In this document: in pieces, positions 22,560 to 34,816 of the stretch | Position numbering within the stretch: the first letter of the stretch is position 1 | Layout of the letters: each line of letters starts with the position of its first letter | DNA from: Cristatella mucedo | Taxonomy: Eukaryota; Bryozoa; Phylactolaemata; Cristatellidae | Reading direction: 5' to 3' | NCBI GenBank assembly: GCA_009760855.2 | Contig: WPIO01000320.1 | Span: forward strand, 31,208-95,207 | DNA: 64,000 nt | The notes under the pieces: generated by a model | Told to the model about the DNA's origin: nothing | The model's input: the letters and a program-made list of their open reading frames with translations, nothing else | Databases searched by the model: none | Position numbers and translations under genes: made by a program

Positions 22560-23960
22560 CATAACCACAATCCACCGAAATCCAATCTAACTAGGCTAGC
22601 AACGACCAGACGTAAGTGTTGCCGAGCTCAAATTTTTCTCTGATATTGTAGTACACATTCGAATTTATCTGTCTACAAAATTTCATGCCACTTCGCGAAA
22701 GCACATACATGGAAATGAGTTTTGGCGCCGGACGCCTGTACCGCAATCCACCGCAATCCATTCTAGTTCTCTTCAAATCCGTCCCAAATCTGCTGCGAAC
22801 AGCTCCAAAAAGTCTGAAATATCAAACTAGGCTACATGCACGATGTACCCAGAAAAATTTGCGCGATTCCTCTCACGCGTTCTCGCAAAGTTTACGGAAA
22901 TAAGATTGCCAATACCGCAATCTACCGCAATCCACCCAAATCCACTGCAGTCCACCATGCAACGATTGAAATCATGATTGAAAAGCTCCTTTTTGATTGC
23001 ATATAACAGAACACTCTGCGAAAATTGCATTAAACAAATTTCACTTGCATTGGTACAGCCAAATCGACTGCAGCAGCCCAGGCCAATATCGCAATCCACT
23101 TCAATCCACAAAATCCATCGCATAAAAATCGAAATACATTGAGCCGAGCTCCAGTTTTTATTGCATATTAAAGTGCACCGTGCTGTGTGCACGACCACGT
23201 AAAATGAAAAAAAATGTGCACCCTCGCATTGTGGCAATGGGCGGCAATCGCCTGAAATGACTTGGAAATCTGCCGCAATCCACGCTATTCCACAGAAAAT
23301 CATCCAAAGAACTTTAAAACACACCTATTTAGGGCAGCATTTAGTGGGTCCCTGTGATTTGTCCTTCACGTGCTTATGCGTGCTGACACTGTGCATGCTG
23401 CCACTAATCACATTTGCATGCTGACCCTGTGCATGTCACCCCTAACCATGTTACTCATTTTTTTTGTTTATCAAGCATGATATTACTCGCCATTCTACTG
23501 CATTTCCCTTTTGCAGCAAATGTAAAGCGTCTATAGGGAGAGATTGAGTTCTCTGAAGGCGCTTTATCAAGTGCATTATTATTATTATTATTATTTTCCT
23601 CAAATCACCATCGCGAAGCTCTAATTGACATTGCAATATGACTAGACTCAGTTCAAAGTGCATCCAAAAAACTTCGCTCCATTGTGCACAGGCATTCTCA
23701 TGCAATGAATTGCAATCGCCTGCAACGACCCGGTTCCATACCTCAATCCGCCGAAATCCGCCGAAATCCTCTGCAATGTGCTACGAAGTGACCAGATCGC
23801 GTACACTAGAATCTCTAATTACAATGGCACGCTGTTCTACTCTTTGGTTGTCGCGTACTCGCATAACTTTACTGCAATTGCCTCGGCCATTCTGCGGCAA
23901 CCCACTGCAATCGACTGCAACTGCCCGGGCCAGTAGGTCGATGTACAGCAACCCACCGAA
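22560..23960. repeat. Divergent satellite, about 175-bp monomers
   Basis: A degenerate box CCGCAATCCACCGAAATCCA recurs near 22569, 22740, 22917, 23090, 23274, 23745 and 23905. Spacings are about 171, 177, 173, 184, then 471 (about 180 once the inserted LINE B is removed) and 160. Between boxes the monomers also share GAGCTC(C/A)A(G/A)TTTTT and TTGCATAT followed by AGTGCAC-like text. Monomers are strongly diverged, so the array is old. Confidence 0.75.
23307..23597 (+). mobile_element. LINE B 3' end inserted in the satellite
   Basis: 5'-truncated LINE B with ACACACCTATTTAGG, the 3' UTR, the hairpin (AAAGCGTCTATAGGGAGAGA ... GGCGCTTT) and a (TTA)n tail. Flanks resemble each other (AAAATCATCC before, AAATCACC after), a possible imperfect target duplication. 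Confidence 0.88.
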
Positions 23961-23965
23961 AAACG

Positions 23966-23967
<2 letters not shown>

Positions 23968-24058
<91 letters not shown>
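23968..24058. repeat. (AT)n(GT)n compound microsatellite
   Basis: A short TA run then about 38 GT units, directly between the satellite array and the LRR fragment. Confidence 0.95.
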
Positions 24059-24059
<1 letters not shown>

Positions 24060-24151
24060 ACTTTGCCGGCTTAGCCCCAAACGATGAAAGTAGTGGCTCC
24101 TCTCTTGCCGGAAGGAACTGGCTATCGAGTCTTTACCGGCTGAGCTGCTGA

Positions 24152-24790
24152 TGGTCTACCGTACCAGCAACGAACCAGCACCGTCGAGCGGCGCTGGCGG
24201 TCGGGCTCGGCTGCAACCGCACGCTGCTGTGCCTGAGCCTGCGAAACAACTCGCTCGGACCGCGCGGCTGCACGCGCCTCTTCGCGGCGCTCGCCGGCGG
24301 CGGCGGCGGCAGCTGCCGCATGGCAAGCATCGACGTGAAGACCCAGAATCTCGTGCTCGACGAGAGCGGTAACAAGCTCGCTCGCCGCCATGCTGGCGGC
24401 GAGCGAGCGCGTTACGGCCATGGTGGCGGCAAGCGCCGGCATACGTGCTGCACGGCATGCGAGGCATGCCGGCATGCGAGAGCTTCACGCCGACGGCTGC
24501 GGCGTGACGGCGGCCGGCTGCGTGGCGCTCAGCGCCGCTCTGCTTGCCGCCGACGCGGGCGAGACGTCGTCGCCGCTGCGAAAGCTGTTGCTCAGCAACA
24601 AGACGATCTCTGACGACGGCCTGAGCTGCCTGAGCGAGGCGCTCGCCGGCGGCCGCGGCAGCCTTCGCACTCTGCATGTCGACCTGTGCGACGACTCAGC
24701 GGAGGCTCTGGCAGGACCTTTGTGTGCACCCTGCTGCATACGAACGAGCGCGCTCGCTCGAGGTGCTCAGCGCCTGCTACTGATGTATCC
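24152..24790 (+). pseudogene. GC-rich ribonuclease-inhibitor-type LRR gene fragment
   Basis: RI-type LRRs (about 28 residues) are typical of NLR sensors and RI-like proteins. One frame reads AALAVGLGCNRTLLCLSLRN, then LGPRGCTRLFAALAGG. After a frame change near 24385 another reads MRELHADGCGVTAAGCVALS, SPLRKLLLSN, ISDDGLSCLSEALAGG and SLRTLHVDLCDDSAEALAG. The pattern L..L.L..N.L...G...L..AL repeats about four times. A stop (24149-24151) precedes it and it fades at a C-run near 24901. The frameshift, missing start and missing partner domains point to a relic. GC content is far above its flanks. No NACHT domain seen. Confidence 0.6.
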
Positions 24791-24904
24791 TGGCTGTTGC
24801 TGCAGCATCTTTGTGGGCAAATAATAACAGCTCGGCAATGCCATTGCCTTAGGATCTCAGTCGGCGGCGGGGTCGGTGGGTACAAAGTGTTGTCTGCTGC
24901 CCCC

Positions 24905-25018
24905 CCCCCCCGGTACGACCCAGAGGTAACGTGCTTGCCTTTAACGATCAAGGTCGTCGGCTCGATCCCTGCGTCATATGAAAAGCATCTAGATGGAGAT
25001 TGAGTTGCGTAAAAAATA
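24905..25018 (+). mobile_element. tRNA-derived SINE, family S1, decayed
   Basis: Contains CAGAGGTAACGTGCTTGCC and a B-box-like GGCTCGATCCC, then AAAAGCATCTAGATGGAGAT, a worn version of the LINE B-like tail. It begins after a 12-C run. Confidence 0.55.
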
Positions 25019-25024
25019 AAAATA

Positions 25025-25185
25025 CAATGCAATTCATATCTATAACACCCCAAGAAAAACCTAAATCTCTATTCACGAACATTACATACGTCACAAGGCT
25101 CGAGCCCACGACCTTGGTCGTACAACACATTCACCTTGACCTTGTTTCGAGGTCAGCACGTTAATGCCACTAGGCCGGAGTCCAC
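25025..25185 (-). mobile_element. tRNA-derived SINE, family S1, decayed
   Basis: Minus-oriented: AT-rich tail on the left (AATTCATATCTATAAC), then AAGGCTCGAGCCCACGACCT, the complement of the B box region. With the preceding SINE it forms a tail-to-tail inverted pair. Confidence 0.6.
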
Positions 25186-25189
25186 GACC

Positions 25190-25910
25190 TCGGTCATCAA
25201 ATACATTTACTGTGACCTTGGTGGGGAGGGGGATGTCAAAAAGGTATTTTGCCGCTGGGTTCTCGGGGCTAAATGCTATGCACACATGCAAGCCATTTGA
25301 CTAATTACTTTGTAACCCTGGCTCTGCACGTGAGCTTAAAAGCAGTAATGACAGAAACTGACAATGGGGCAGGAAGTAGCAATGCCAGGGTTATAACAAG
25401 TCTTCTAAGCCGCTGAGCTAGGCCACATATTGCTAGTTTGCTTATTACAGTGGCAGAGCATCTAACAGAAAAAGTTAGCAGGTTAGCTGCGGATGAGGCC
25501 ACCCCCTAGCTACACTGTCAGGGCATTTTCAGTCTGAATGGAGCTTAGGACTCACAGAAACCTCTCGCGTATGCAGAGCTGAGCATGGCTGCTAGCAATC
25601 ACTTCTGCCAATTTAAACTTGTATCGGGGCAAGAAGCAGCTTCAAAACAAGAGCAAAGTCAGAGTCAACGCAAAAGACCGTCAAAGCTTGCTATGAGCCC
25701 AAAGAGCTCTTTTATGAGCTTTTTTCATGAGCTTTGCATTTCCTCCGCGCCTGCCTTCGCACCACGTGTCATGTCTTCTCACCCCAACTAAACTACCGGG
25801 TGTCAAGGAAAGCGTTTAGGAAACGTAGGTGGGGGCAGACCGAGGCGGCACTAGCATGGTGCACGTGCACGCAGGCCTTGCTTCAGCGGCCAAGGGCTGA
25901 ATCGGGCTGA
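25190..25910. other. No gene recognised
   Basis: Only short chance frames. Confidence 0.4.
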
Positions 25911-25914
25911 TAAG

Positions 25915-25995
25915 AATAATATCAATAAAATTGCACTTGATAAAGCGCCCTCAGAGAACTTAATCTCTTTCTAGGCGCTGTACATTTGATGCAGC
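25915..25995 (-). mobile_element. LINE B 3'-terminal hairpin fragment
   Basis: Plus reads ATAAAGCGCCCTCAGAGAAC then CTTTCTAGGCGCTGTACATT, with an AATAAT-like tail on the left. Confidence 0.85.
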
Positions 25996-25999
25996 GATT

Positions 26000-27239
26000 G
26001 GTGTCAGAGTAGCGCACGTGCACCGGACCCACGCTTGGTAACTTTGGGTAAAGTTGAGCTGCATTGCACCTAGCAGAGGCTTGGCTAAGCTGCTCAGCCG
26101 CCTGCGCAGGCATCGCCTGCGTCAGAGAGACTCTAAACGTGGCCCGAAAACCAATTTGTGTCGGGAAGTCAAACACGCATGGGTCAACTTCAATATAATA
26201 ATCTTGCTAAACCCGGCCTAAAGTTGGCAGTTTAACGTAATTGAGAATAGACAGACTTCACAGAGAAGTTGTTGATGCCGTCTGGTAAAAGGTCACTTTG
26301 GAACAGGACCTCCAGATTTAATGAAGAAGTTACAGGATATGTGATTGCGAGCCCATTTTGAGAAATAAGTTTCCCAATTCTTCCGTAACTAGTTTGAGCC
26401 TAACTAGCCAGTTGCTTTTATCATAATTCAATTCGAATTTACTACCTGTTACTACTCATGCTAGTGCTTCTGATATGGGTGGCATATCAGCCGCGCTTCA
26501 GAAAATGTGCAACAGACCTTCTAAGCTGGTCAATGGCTGCGTAGTTTTCTTACTCCCAGTTAATTGCAGGCTTATACTGAGTCAAAGACACAAGGTGTAG
26601 CATTATGAAACACGTAGCTGTCAATACGCACGATACATGAGCCACTAATAAATTGGGCTCACCGAAACATTATTCAAGGCCAAGTTCTTGTGCCCTACGT
26701 CTAGTTACAGCTTAGCCTGGCGTCGCCATTCACGAGATAGATCGTGAACTAAAACCTAATTGAGACATCAGACAAGCTTCTGAATAAACTGAGTTTGAGC
26801 GTGATCCTACCAACTTGGACTGAGCCTGGTCTATTAACAAGTTTTGCGACTTTTATATTCCCCAACTTGCTAGTACATTAGATTTGATTCGGGAAAATTT
26901 ATGTTTACCTTTTTGCATCTTCAGCCTAAAATACTAGTGTTTTAATGTACCACCCGATTCCTGGTTTTGTTCTTCAGATTGTATGTCGCCATTTTCAGCA
27001 TGTGCTTTTTTCGGATAGGGTACTTCAAGGCCACCTATAAACGGTGAATAGAGCTTCTTCAATCATTCAACTGCGCCCCAGGTATTCAATGAAGGCGACG
27101 GAGACTTTGATGAGGTGCAGTGACAATGATGGCAAGGAATCATCAACAAATGTCAGCATTTGTTCGGGCACTCACTGCCTAGCAACAATTTCAAACTGCC
27201 AGCCCTTTGACCAATCTGCAGCTGCAGCTTCGAAATGAT
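26000..27239. other. No gene or repeat recognised
   Basis: AT-rich, no coding signal or repeat family that I can match. Confidence 0.4.
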
Positions 27240-28070
27240 TACCGCTCGGGTCCCGAGGGGTAAAGCTTCCGCCATGAGCAGACCTCGGCTTCCGGGTTTT
27301 TACGGAGAGAGAGCGGCAGACCGGGACGCCTTTCTCTAGAGGAACGAGCTGCCGCGTCACCGGGTCGGCTCGTTCGCCCCGCCCCTCGACGCCGCCACTG
27401 GATGGCCACCGTCCAGCAGAGAGACGGCTCTCGCCTTAGTTCAGCAGCTTGGTTCACCGGCAGCTCGGTCAACGTGCATCGTCTGCAGACTCGCAGATTT
27501 CTGGAAAGGCCCCCCCCCCTGCGACGTGTCTCTGGGTGGCGCAACGAATGGTACGCGACGTCGTCGATTGGAAGGGCGGCGTCTCACTAAACGAGCGAGT
27601 GGAGAGGGCTAGAGTGGAAGCAGCACGAATGGCCGATTCGCACTCCGATCCTGGCACTCATCTATGAGGAGGATATATATATGTATATCTATATACATCT
27701 ATGAGGATATACATATGTGATATACATATGTGATGATATACATCTGTGAGGAGCAGGAGGAATAGGAGCAAACTGAGCGACGCCAGGCGATTGGAGAAGA
27801 GACCGCTCGCACCTTCGGGGCAGACGATCCAAAGAGCACCTACGATGGGCTTAGATGGCATGCGCGTCAGCACAAGTGCGTGCTGATCAGTAGCGATTTG
27901 CTGGAATTAATCCAATCAGTGGAGACGCCGATCGGAGCGAGCTCTCCCCTGCTTTGTAAAGCTGCTGGCCCGAGGCCAACTGAGACCGGGTCTCAAAATG
28001 GTGGGCGCCCGGCGGTACGTCGTGCGTTTTTGAACGACGGTGGCTTTGCTGCTTGTAGATCTTGAGTAGT
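27240..28070. other. GC-rich block with AT-rich minisatellite
   Basis: GC-rich sequence without a recognised protein. A short ATATACAT/GAGGATATACATATGTGA repeat lies at 27672-27750 inside it. It may be an unrecognised GC-rich repeat. Confidence 0.4.
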
Positions 28071-28639
28071 TTTGTGTGCCAAGCATAACGAATGGTGAGA
28101 AGGTCGTGAAAAGCTGACGGAGTTATTTAAAAAATTCGCCGTTCTGCTTAGGACAAGGTTGAGAATTGACGATTGACTCTGACTGCTTCTCTCAGCTTAT
28201 CGAGTCCAAGACACTGCCGCGAATCAAAGAATTTGTCATCCATATTTAATTTCCTTCCTTTTCTGGCTCTTGCTTGCCACTAGGAAATGTTTCTCAAAAA
28301 ATAAGAAGTTTCAAAATAAGCCTACTCCTCACATTATGTGCTCTATTCGCACAAATTGTCCTTCACGTATTGATATACATGCTGACATTCTGCACGTTAT
28401 CGCTCATCGGCTGAATCGTACTTCCTTCCCAGCACACGGTAAGTGACTAGACAGTGATTTAGCTAGTCCGAAGTGAACCAGAAATATTTTATTTTTATTT
28501 TGTACTACCCACTATAGATATTGTCGGGCATGGGTACTATTGAACGGATGATTTACAGCTTCTCAGTAGCTGTACATCAGCCGTCGTCAACATTCTCGAT
28601 TTCAAGCGATGGAAGCGCCAAAAAGGGAAGGGTCGAGGG

Positions 28640-28924
<285 letters not shown>

Positions 28925-28929
28925 TAAAA

Positions 28930-30220
28930 AACAGACAGACAGACGGACAGATTCATCTTTTTCTAAGGTTACTATACAAATGTATTATTATTATTAGCAT
29001 TAATTTTGTCAGTAAGTCATATACACATACATCGACTCTTCAAATAGCTCTGCTGTGTTGCTGAAAGTAGGCAGACTTTACTGTCATCGTGTAGCGACGC
29101 GGTCGAGTAAAAGTTGGCTCCAGTAAGCCCCACAGATAGATTACAGTATTCTGAAATTTGATTCGCTTCGGTAAAGAACATGAACCCGTGAATGTGGCTT
29201 CAAGGCGAACAGTGTCACGGGCCCATATGGCTTAGAGGAATGACGTGGACATACGGTCGTGCTTCCTTTGCAGCTAAGTAAAGTGCCTATAAAGAGATAT
29301 CTACGACCTATTAAAAATCCACTACACATCAGCTGGGCTATGCTACCATATATATTACGGGCTATACAGCGCTCTGCTGCAGAGCTTCCCTGCGGAATTT
29401 CTCAGTGCTTTTGGCATGTCACGCTCTCGAAAAAGAATACTGCAAATTTACGCCACACGGTTGCCTAACGGTGGATTTTACGGCACCCCGCTCGCTGTGC
29501 GCCGACAAGTACTTTTGCTGTCCGTTCGTCTTGAGCTTGCAATCGATTCATGGTGAAATTGAGTTGATTCGCCGCGAGATACGCGAACTCTATTAGAGCC
29601 TCACACTCTCGCACTCGACAGCTTATTTCAAGAGCGTTCGCGTGCGGAATTCCACGAAACTTCGCGGATAAGCCACACACGGGTAGCGCTCATTGCAACC
29701 CCTCCCCCATAATAGCGCCTCGCACAGTTGCTCCTAAGGAACGGGAACGTGGTTATTGAAGAGAGGCCGCCAACTACAGTCGCCGCCCGCTCTCGACAGT
29801 ACTCCTCGTCAAAATTCCCTAAGCGACGCTCTTCTGTCGCACGCGACGTAAACCGCGGTGCCGTGCGTTACTCTCCTCTACCGCCAACTACTACCTCAGT
29901 ACAAAACGCCGTGCATAGCTAAAGTGGAGAAATGGTATTTCAGTCCGCAGTTTCTTTTTGATAGTCCTCAAGTGTACCTTATGTTGTATCGGCTGCATGA
30001 ATTATGCAGCTTCGCCGAGAGGGATCACCACGTGCGACAACATCACAGCACTCCGACTGAACGTACGAAGTCTAAAGATTTCTGTGAAGTATGTACTGCC
30101 TAAAGCCTGAGAATAAAATCACTGTAATGGCCTCGTTCAAATCCATGTATGGCAATACACTGCGTCCCCATCACTGGATCTAGGTGCACAGTCTGACGTC
30201 ATATCCAGAGTTAACCCACT
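28930..30220. other. No gene recognised
   Basis: Short chance frames only. A small TTATTATTATTAG run at 28984-28997. Confidence 0.4.
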
Positions 30221-30224
30221 TTAT

Positions 30225-30395
30225 ATAGATTTATTTTTATAGCGTCCTAACTGAACTAAATGGTAAGGGTGAAATGGTCCAGGTGCTTCACGCATGCCAC
30301 AGGGCTCAAGCTTACGACCTCCCATATAAAATCACCTTGGTTAAGGTCGGAGCGAACTCCTTAACCACCGGCCAAACCAGAGCAGCTCGGAGTAG
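30225..30395 (-). mobile_element. tRNA-derived SINE, family S1, decayed
   Basis: Left side carries the AT-rich tail (TTTATTTTTATAGCGTCCTA). The right part complements a tRNA-like head (GGGCTCAAGCTTACGACCT; CTCCTTAACCACCGGCCAAA). Same layout as 20735-20882. Confidence 0.65.
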
Positions 30396-30504
30396 CCAGA
30401 GATTCATGGTCATTGCGCAGGTAGGACTGCTTGCAAGTAAAGATTTTGGAGAAACCACACTACTCTTTTAGCCGCAGTTGTTGCACTTCAGTAAGCCGTC
30501 GCTT

Positions 30505-31700
30505 AAGTCTGCAATGTAATGTAATGTATCTCCGCCTGTAGCTGCACAAAGTCATAAACACCAAGTAGGTGTTACGCAGGAGAGTTTTGTATAGCACACT
30601 CACAGCTTAAGCGGCTTTCGGTACGCATTCGGTAGCCATCAGACTTCGTCTCACGCAACAAAGAGAAAGTGGTAAGCAAAGAAGAGTCAGGAGAGCAGTT
30701 CAGGTAGTGAGTAGCATAGAAGTAGCAGCTCAGGACCGCTGGAAAACATGTGCCATAGTCGGCAGTTGGAGAGTAGTTGTCATTGCGTAAGAATTGTGGA
30801 AGCAAGTTCCACAGTCTAGGACCTGCAGAGCTAAAGCTTCTACCGCCAACGGTCTTTAAGCGGAGGAATGGGACAGCTAATTTATTGTCCACACAGGACC
30901 TGAGGGCGCGAACAGGCTGAAACTGATGCATCAGTTCAGCTAGGTACGAAGGAGCCAAGCCGTGGCGGGCCTTGTTGGTCAGCGTAAGACCTTTGCTCTG
31001 CATCCGTTGCTCAACCGGCAACCATCCTAGCGCTTTCAGAAAAGGAGACACGTGCTCAAACCGTTGGGACTCGAAGACTAGCCTTGCAGCCGTGTTCATA
31101 GTCCAATGCAGTGGCCTAATAGCTTTCTGTGGAAGCCCAGCCAAAAGGAATTACAATAATTAAGCCGAGAGAGAACTAGAGAGCTAGTTAAATTTTTTAC
31201 AAGCCACTGTGGGAGGCAGCTCCTAATCTTGGATAGGAATCGGATGTGATGGCTAGCTAAAGAAGCAGACTTCTGAATGAAGCTTTTGAAATTGAGGCAG
31301 CTGTCGAAAACGACACCTAAATTTATAGCACGTTGTGATGGTCGCACACTAGCATCACCTATTAGAACAGCAAAGCCTTTTAATCCAGCTACACGCTTAG
31401 GGTGTCCTTTGAGTAGCAGTTCGGTTTTATCATCACTTAATTTCAGGAAGTTTTCCGACATCCAGGATCGAATATCGGCAAGGCAAGCATTCAGTTTCTC
31501 AGTTGCTGCAGCAGATTCCGACGGTTTAAATGACAAATACAACTGAGTATCGTCAGCATAGAAGTGATATCCTATTCCACGGGTCTTAATCACTTTTCCC
31601 AGAGGTTGTGTATAAATGGAGAACAGCAAGGGAGTGAGTACAGACCCTTGAGGGACTCCACAGGTTACCCTTCTCGTGTTGAGACCTGACTCCCACACGC
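30505..31700 (-). mobile_element. LINE A, 5'-truncated copy 3
   Basis: From [19 protein letters not shown] and [14 protein letters not shown] to NSPA at 30572, with AATGTAATGTAATG tail at 30509-30528. A single missing G (CCAAAAGGAATT where others have CCAAAAGGGAATT, about 31140) splits the frame. Otherwise well preserved. Confidence 0.92.
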
Positions 31701-31704
31701 AATC

Positions 31705-32000
31705 ACTTTTCTACTGGCATCAGCCTCCAAGGGCATCGCCTACATTATGGACAATTGATCAGTTAGCAACGATGCATCTGCAAACTGCTCGCTAGGGTTA
31801 CGCTAACTTACCTGCACCCGCCTCGGTCATGCAGCTGATATGCTACGTGCTCACCATAGCTGACATATAAAGCGATGCTTGGTACCCAATCAGCGAATGC
31901 AGACGTCCCCCTTTACTGCACAGAGCATCGCTTTAAGACCGTTGGCTCCAAAAGCTCTTGATGTGGAGGTCCTAGGCTGTGAACTCACTTCCAAAATTCG
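31705..32000. other. No gene recognised
   Basis: Short spacer between LINE A and a decayed LINE B end. Confidence 0.35.
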
Positions 32001-32004
32001 TTTG

Positions 32005-32130
32005 AAAATTCTTATAATAATAATAATAAATAAAAATTACAGTGGATTTAATAACACGTCCACGGATCGCTTAATCGCTTACTAGGCACTATACAATTGC
32101 TGAAGAAGAAGAAGGAAGATCGAGCGGTAA
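32005..32130 (-). mobile_element. LINE B 3' end, strongly decayed
   Basis: AATAATAATAATAAATAAAA tail then TCGCTTACTAGGCACTATACA, matching the hairpin/3' UTR order only loosely. Confidence 0.45.
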
Positions 32131-32199
32131 GTGGAAGCACATGCTCATTAAGCAACGAGAACACCACGGTTATGGTATGGGTGTATTCAGATCTTTAAG

Positions 32200-32460
32200 G
32201 GTAGGTCTTCAGTAGGTTAGCTCTCTTTACTAGACCTTATTAGGTAGCCACATCGCATGCAGAAAACTCTGAGAATCCTTTAAGGAAGCTTACAGGTTGC
32301 GATTCTTCAATTGCTTTAGTCAAAGAGGACCTAACGGAAGCTAAATAATGTGTACACTGGTTTTCAAATAAAGAAGGCTGAATACTTTTCGGCCGAGCTG
32401 CTATTATCTAAGGAGTGAGGCCTCTCAGTATTAGCTAGCAAATTGTTTACAGGAAACTTG
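32200..32460 (-). mobile_element. LINE A linker-region relic
   Basis: Aligns by eye with 7360-7620 of LINE A. Shared stretches include CTAGACCTTATTA, GGCAGCCACATC-like, ACAGGTTG(C/A)G, GATTGCTTT and ACTTTTCGGC. It is a piece of the endonuclease-RT linker with many indels. Confidence 0.75.
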
Positions 32461-32514
32461 AACAAATTGTCTACCCATGAAGATCAAGTTATAGGTGACA
32501 TGGTTAGCATGCAA

Positions 32515-32870
32515 GTGTGGTTGCTCTTGGCTCTGCCCTTGAATGGACGGTATCGCTAAAGTCTGGAAACGAAATGAGTGTCGAGGAATTCTTAATTCTT
32601 AGATACTACTAGGTACTTAGATGAGGTAGAGTTAGCGAGTCACCAACGTTGAAGTGTCTATTGTTAACTAAACTGCACTGACTTTTGCTTTTAATTTTTT
32701 TTATAAAATAAAAAAATTATGGATTTTATGAGCATGAAGTAGTTGTGATAAGCTAAGAATGCCATTTCCATTCCCTGAAGTTATCTGTCGCCCCTGTCGT
32801 ATAGAGATTCGCCAGCCGTGGTGACGAATTGCACTGGCACGTGTCTGAATTCTGTTTGCTGAGATCGTTA
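32515..32870. repeat. Repeat D, uninterrupted copy
   Basis: Its left part (CTCTTGGCTCTGCCC, GAATGGACGGTATCGCTAA, GGAATTC) matches 51855-52093. Its right part (CCATTTCCATTCCCTGAAGT, TTCGCCAG, GACGAAT) matches 55201-55310. This copy lacks the 3.1 kb that separates those halves, so it records the pre-insertion state. No coding content recognised. Confidence 0.75.
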
Positions 32871-32874
32871 GAAG

Positions 32875-33705
32875 GCTAGAAGTGGAGAGTACACCAATGA
32901 CGGCAGCCGCTTTGAACTTACTACTGCTAGTTAATAATTAATCCAAGAGATCAAATCAATTACAATACGGTGAATCTTAAAGATCTCATGGGCCAAAAGA
33001 TGACCTATTTAGTGCTGCTGCAGGCCCCAGTCGATGCTCCGTTGGTGCAAAGCGGGAAGCTCGATGTTCGGCTCGAGAAACCGGAAACTACGATTTCTGG
33101 CTATACCAAGAAATCGCTTCTTGTAGGCTTTGGTGGTGGAGATATTGGGCTTGCGCCATGCAGCTCATGGCCGGGATCGACTTAAACTTCAACTTTAACT
33201 TCAAAAAACGCACGTGTTGGGCAAGTCATACTATTGCATATGGTAAGTTTTTATTACTGTGGCTCTCTGGTGGGTAAACTTGTACCATAGTAAAAACTCG
33301 CTTAATAGTGACACAAATGTCTGACATCAACAATGATTGAAGCGTTTCCCCGGGCCGTCGTCTGTTATGTAATGATTTCGAAGTAGGTACCCACATCCGC
33401 CTGCCCTTATATGCAACATTTTTTGAGTATTGGCCAATAATAATAATGTTTTCCGATGCCTGTGCGATTACGCTAATTTTCAGAATATCAAATGGGTGCC
33501 AATTTAGCAATCGCTACCCTCTCAAGCAAGCTTTACTATACGTCGCACTTGGTTAGACGCGAGGCCGAGGGAGCTTGCTGTTTCGAAAAGAATTCAACTT
33601 ATGCGGCAAAGGTTTACCCAGGCTAGCTTTGCTTGACTGGGACCAGACGGCTGTGATGCGAAACGGGTCACACGGTAGGCCGGGGGTAAACAAATATGGC
33701 CATGG
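32875..33705. other. No gene recognised
   Basis: One 71-codon open frame (32970-33185, GKLDVRLEKPETTISGY) with no domain that I can name. Otherwise nothing. Confidence 0.35.
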
Positions 33706-33710
33706 CCGGA

Positions 33711-34769
33711 TGTAATGTAATGTAATGTATTTCCATCTGTAACTCTACAAAGCCATAAAGACCGTGTGGGTGTTACGTGGGAGAGATTTGTATATCACAC
33801 TCACAGCCTAAGCGGCTTTCGGTACACATTTGGCAGCCAACAGAATTCGTGTCGCGCAACAAAGAGAAAGTGGGAAGCATAGCAGAGTCAGGAGAGCAGT
33901 TGAGGTAGTCAGTAGCATGGAAGTAGCACCTCAGGACCGCTAAAAATGATGAGCCAGAGTTGGCAGCAGGAGAGTAGTTGTCGTTGTGTAATAATTGTGG
34001 AAGCGAGTTCCACAGCCTAGGACCTGCCGAGCTAAAGGTTCTGTCGCTAACGATCTTTAAGCGGAGGAACGAGACAGCTAATTTATTGTCCACACAGGAC
34101 CTGAGGGCGTGAAGAGACTGACATCGGTGCAGCAGTCAACAAGGTACGAAGGAGCCAAGCCGCGGCGGGCTTGTGGGTCAAGGTGAGAACTTTGCTCTGT
34201 AGCGTTGCTGAACGGCATCCACCCTTTCTCTTTTAGCAAAGGAAACGCGTGCTCAAACCTCTGGGACTTGAAGACTAGCCTTGCAGCCATATTCATAGTC
34301 AGCTGCAGTGGCCTAGTTGCTTTTTGGCAGCCGGGCAAAAAGAGAATGACAGCAATCCAGCCAAGACAGAACTAAGGAGCTAGGTACATATTTTGTAAGC
34401 CACTGTGAAAGGCAGCGCCTAATCTTGGATAGGGATCGGACGTGATGGCTAGCTGTAGAAGTAATTTTCTGAATGAAGCTATTCAAATTAAGGCAGAAGT
34501 CGAAAAGGAATCCTTAACTTCGAGCACGTGGTGATGGTCGCACCACCTATAAGAAGAGCAAAGCCTTTTAATCCAGCCACATGATTAGGGTGACCTGTGA
34601 GCAGCAGTTTGGTTTTTATCGTCATTTAGTTTGAACAAGTTTTCCGACATCCAGGATCGAATGTCGGCAAGGCAGCAGATTGCGACGGTTTGAATGACAA
34701 ATGCAGCTGAGTATCGTTAGCATAAAAAGTGATATCGTGTTTCATGGGCCTTCATCACTTTTCCCAGAG
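33711..34769 (-). mobile_element. LINE A, 5'-truncated copy 4, decayed
   Basis: Pentamer tail ATGTAATGTAATGTAATG (33714-33731), then LINE A 3' sequence ([20 protein letters not shown]) up to the region encoding the lysine before the YADD block. Many indels. It ends at CTTTTCCCAGAG, where the LTR-like element begins. Confidence 0.88.
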
Positions 34770-34816
34770 TGCGATAGAGGACGACTAAAACCTAGAGGCA
34801 ATAAGAAAATTTTAAT

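Noticed and set aside
22560-23960. CRISPR-like spaced repeats
   Set aside because: Period and divergence fit a eukaryotic satellite; repeat boxes are degenerate and the spacers are homologous to each other.
23781-24087. HTHT and CVCV frames
   Set aside because: Translation of (GT)n.
32970-33185. 71-codon frame GKLDVRLEKPETTISGY
   Set aside because: No domain, no splice signals, no second copy.
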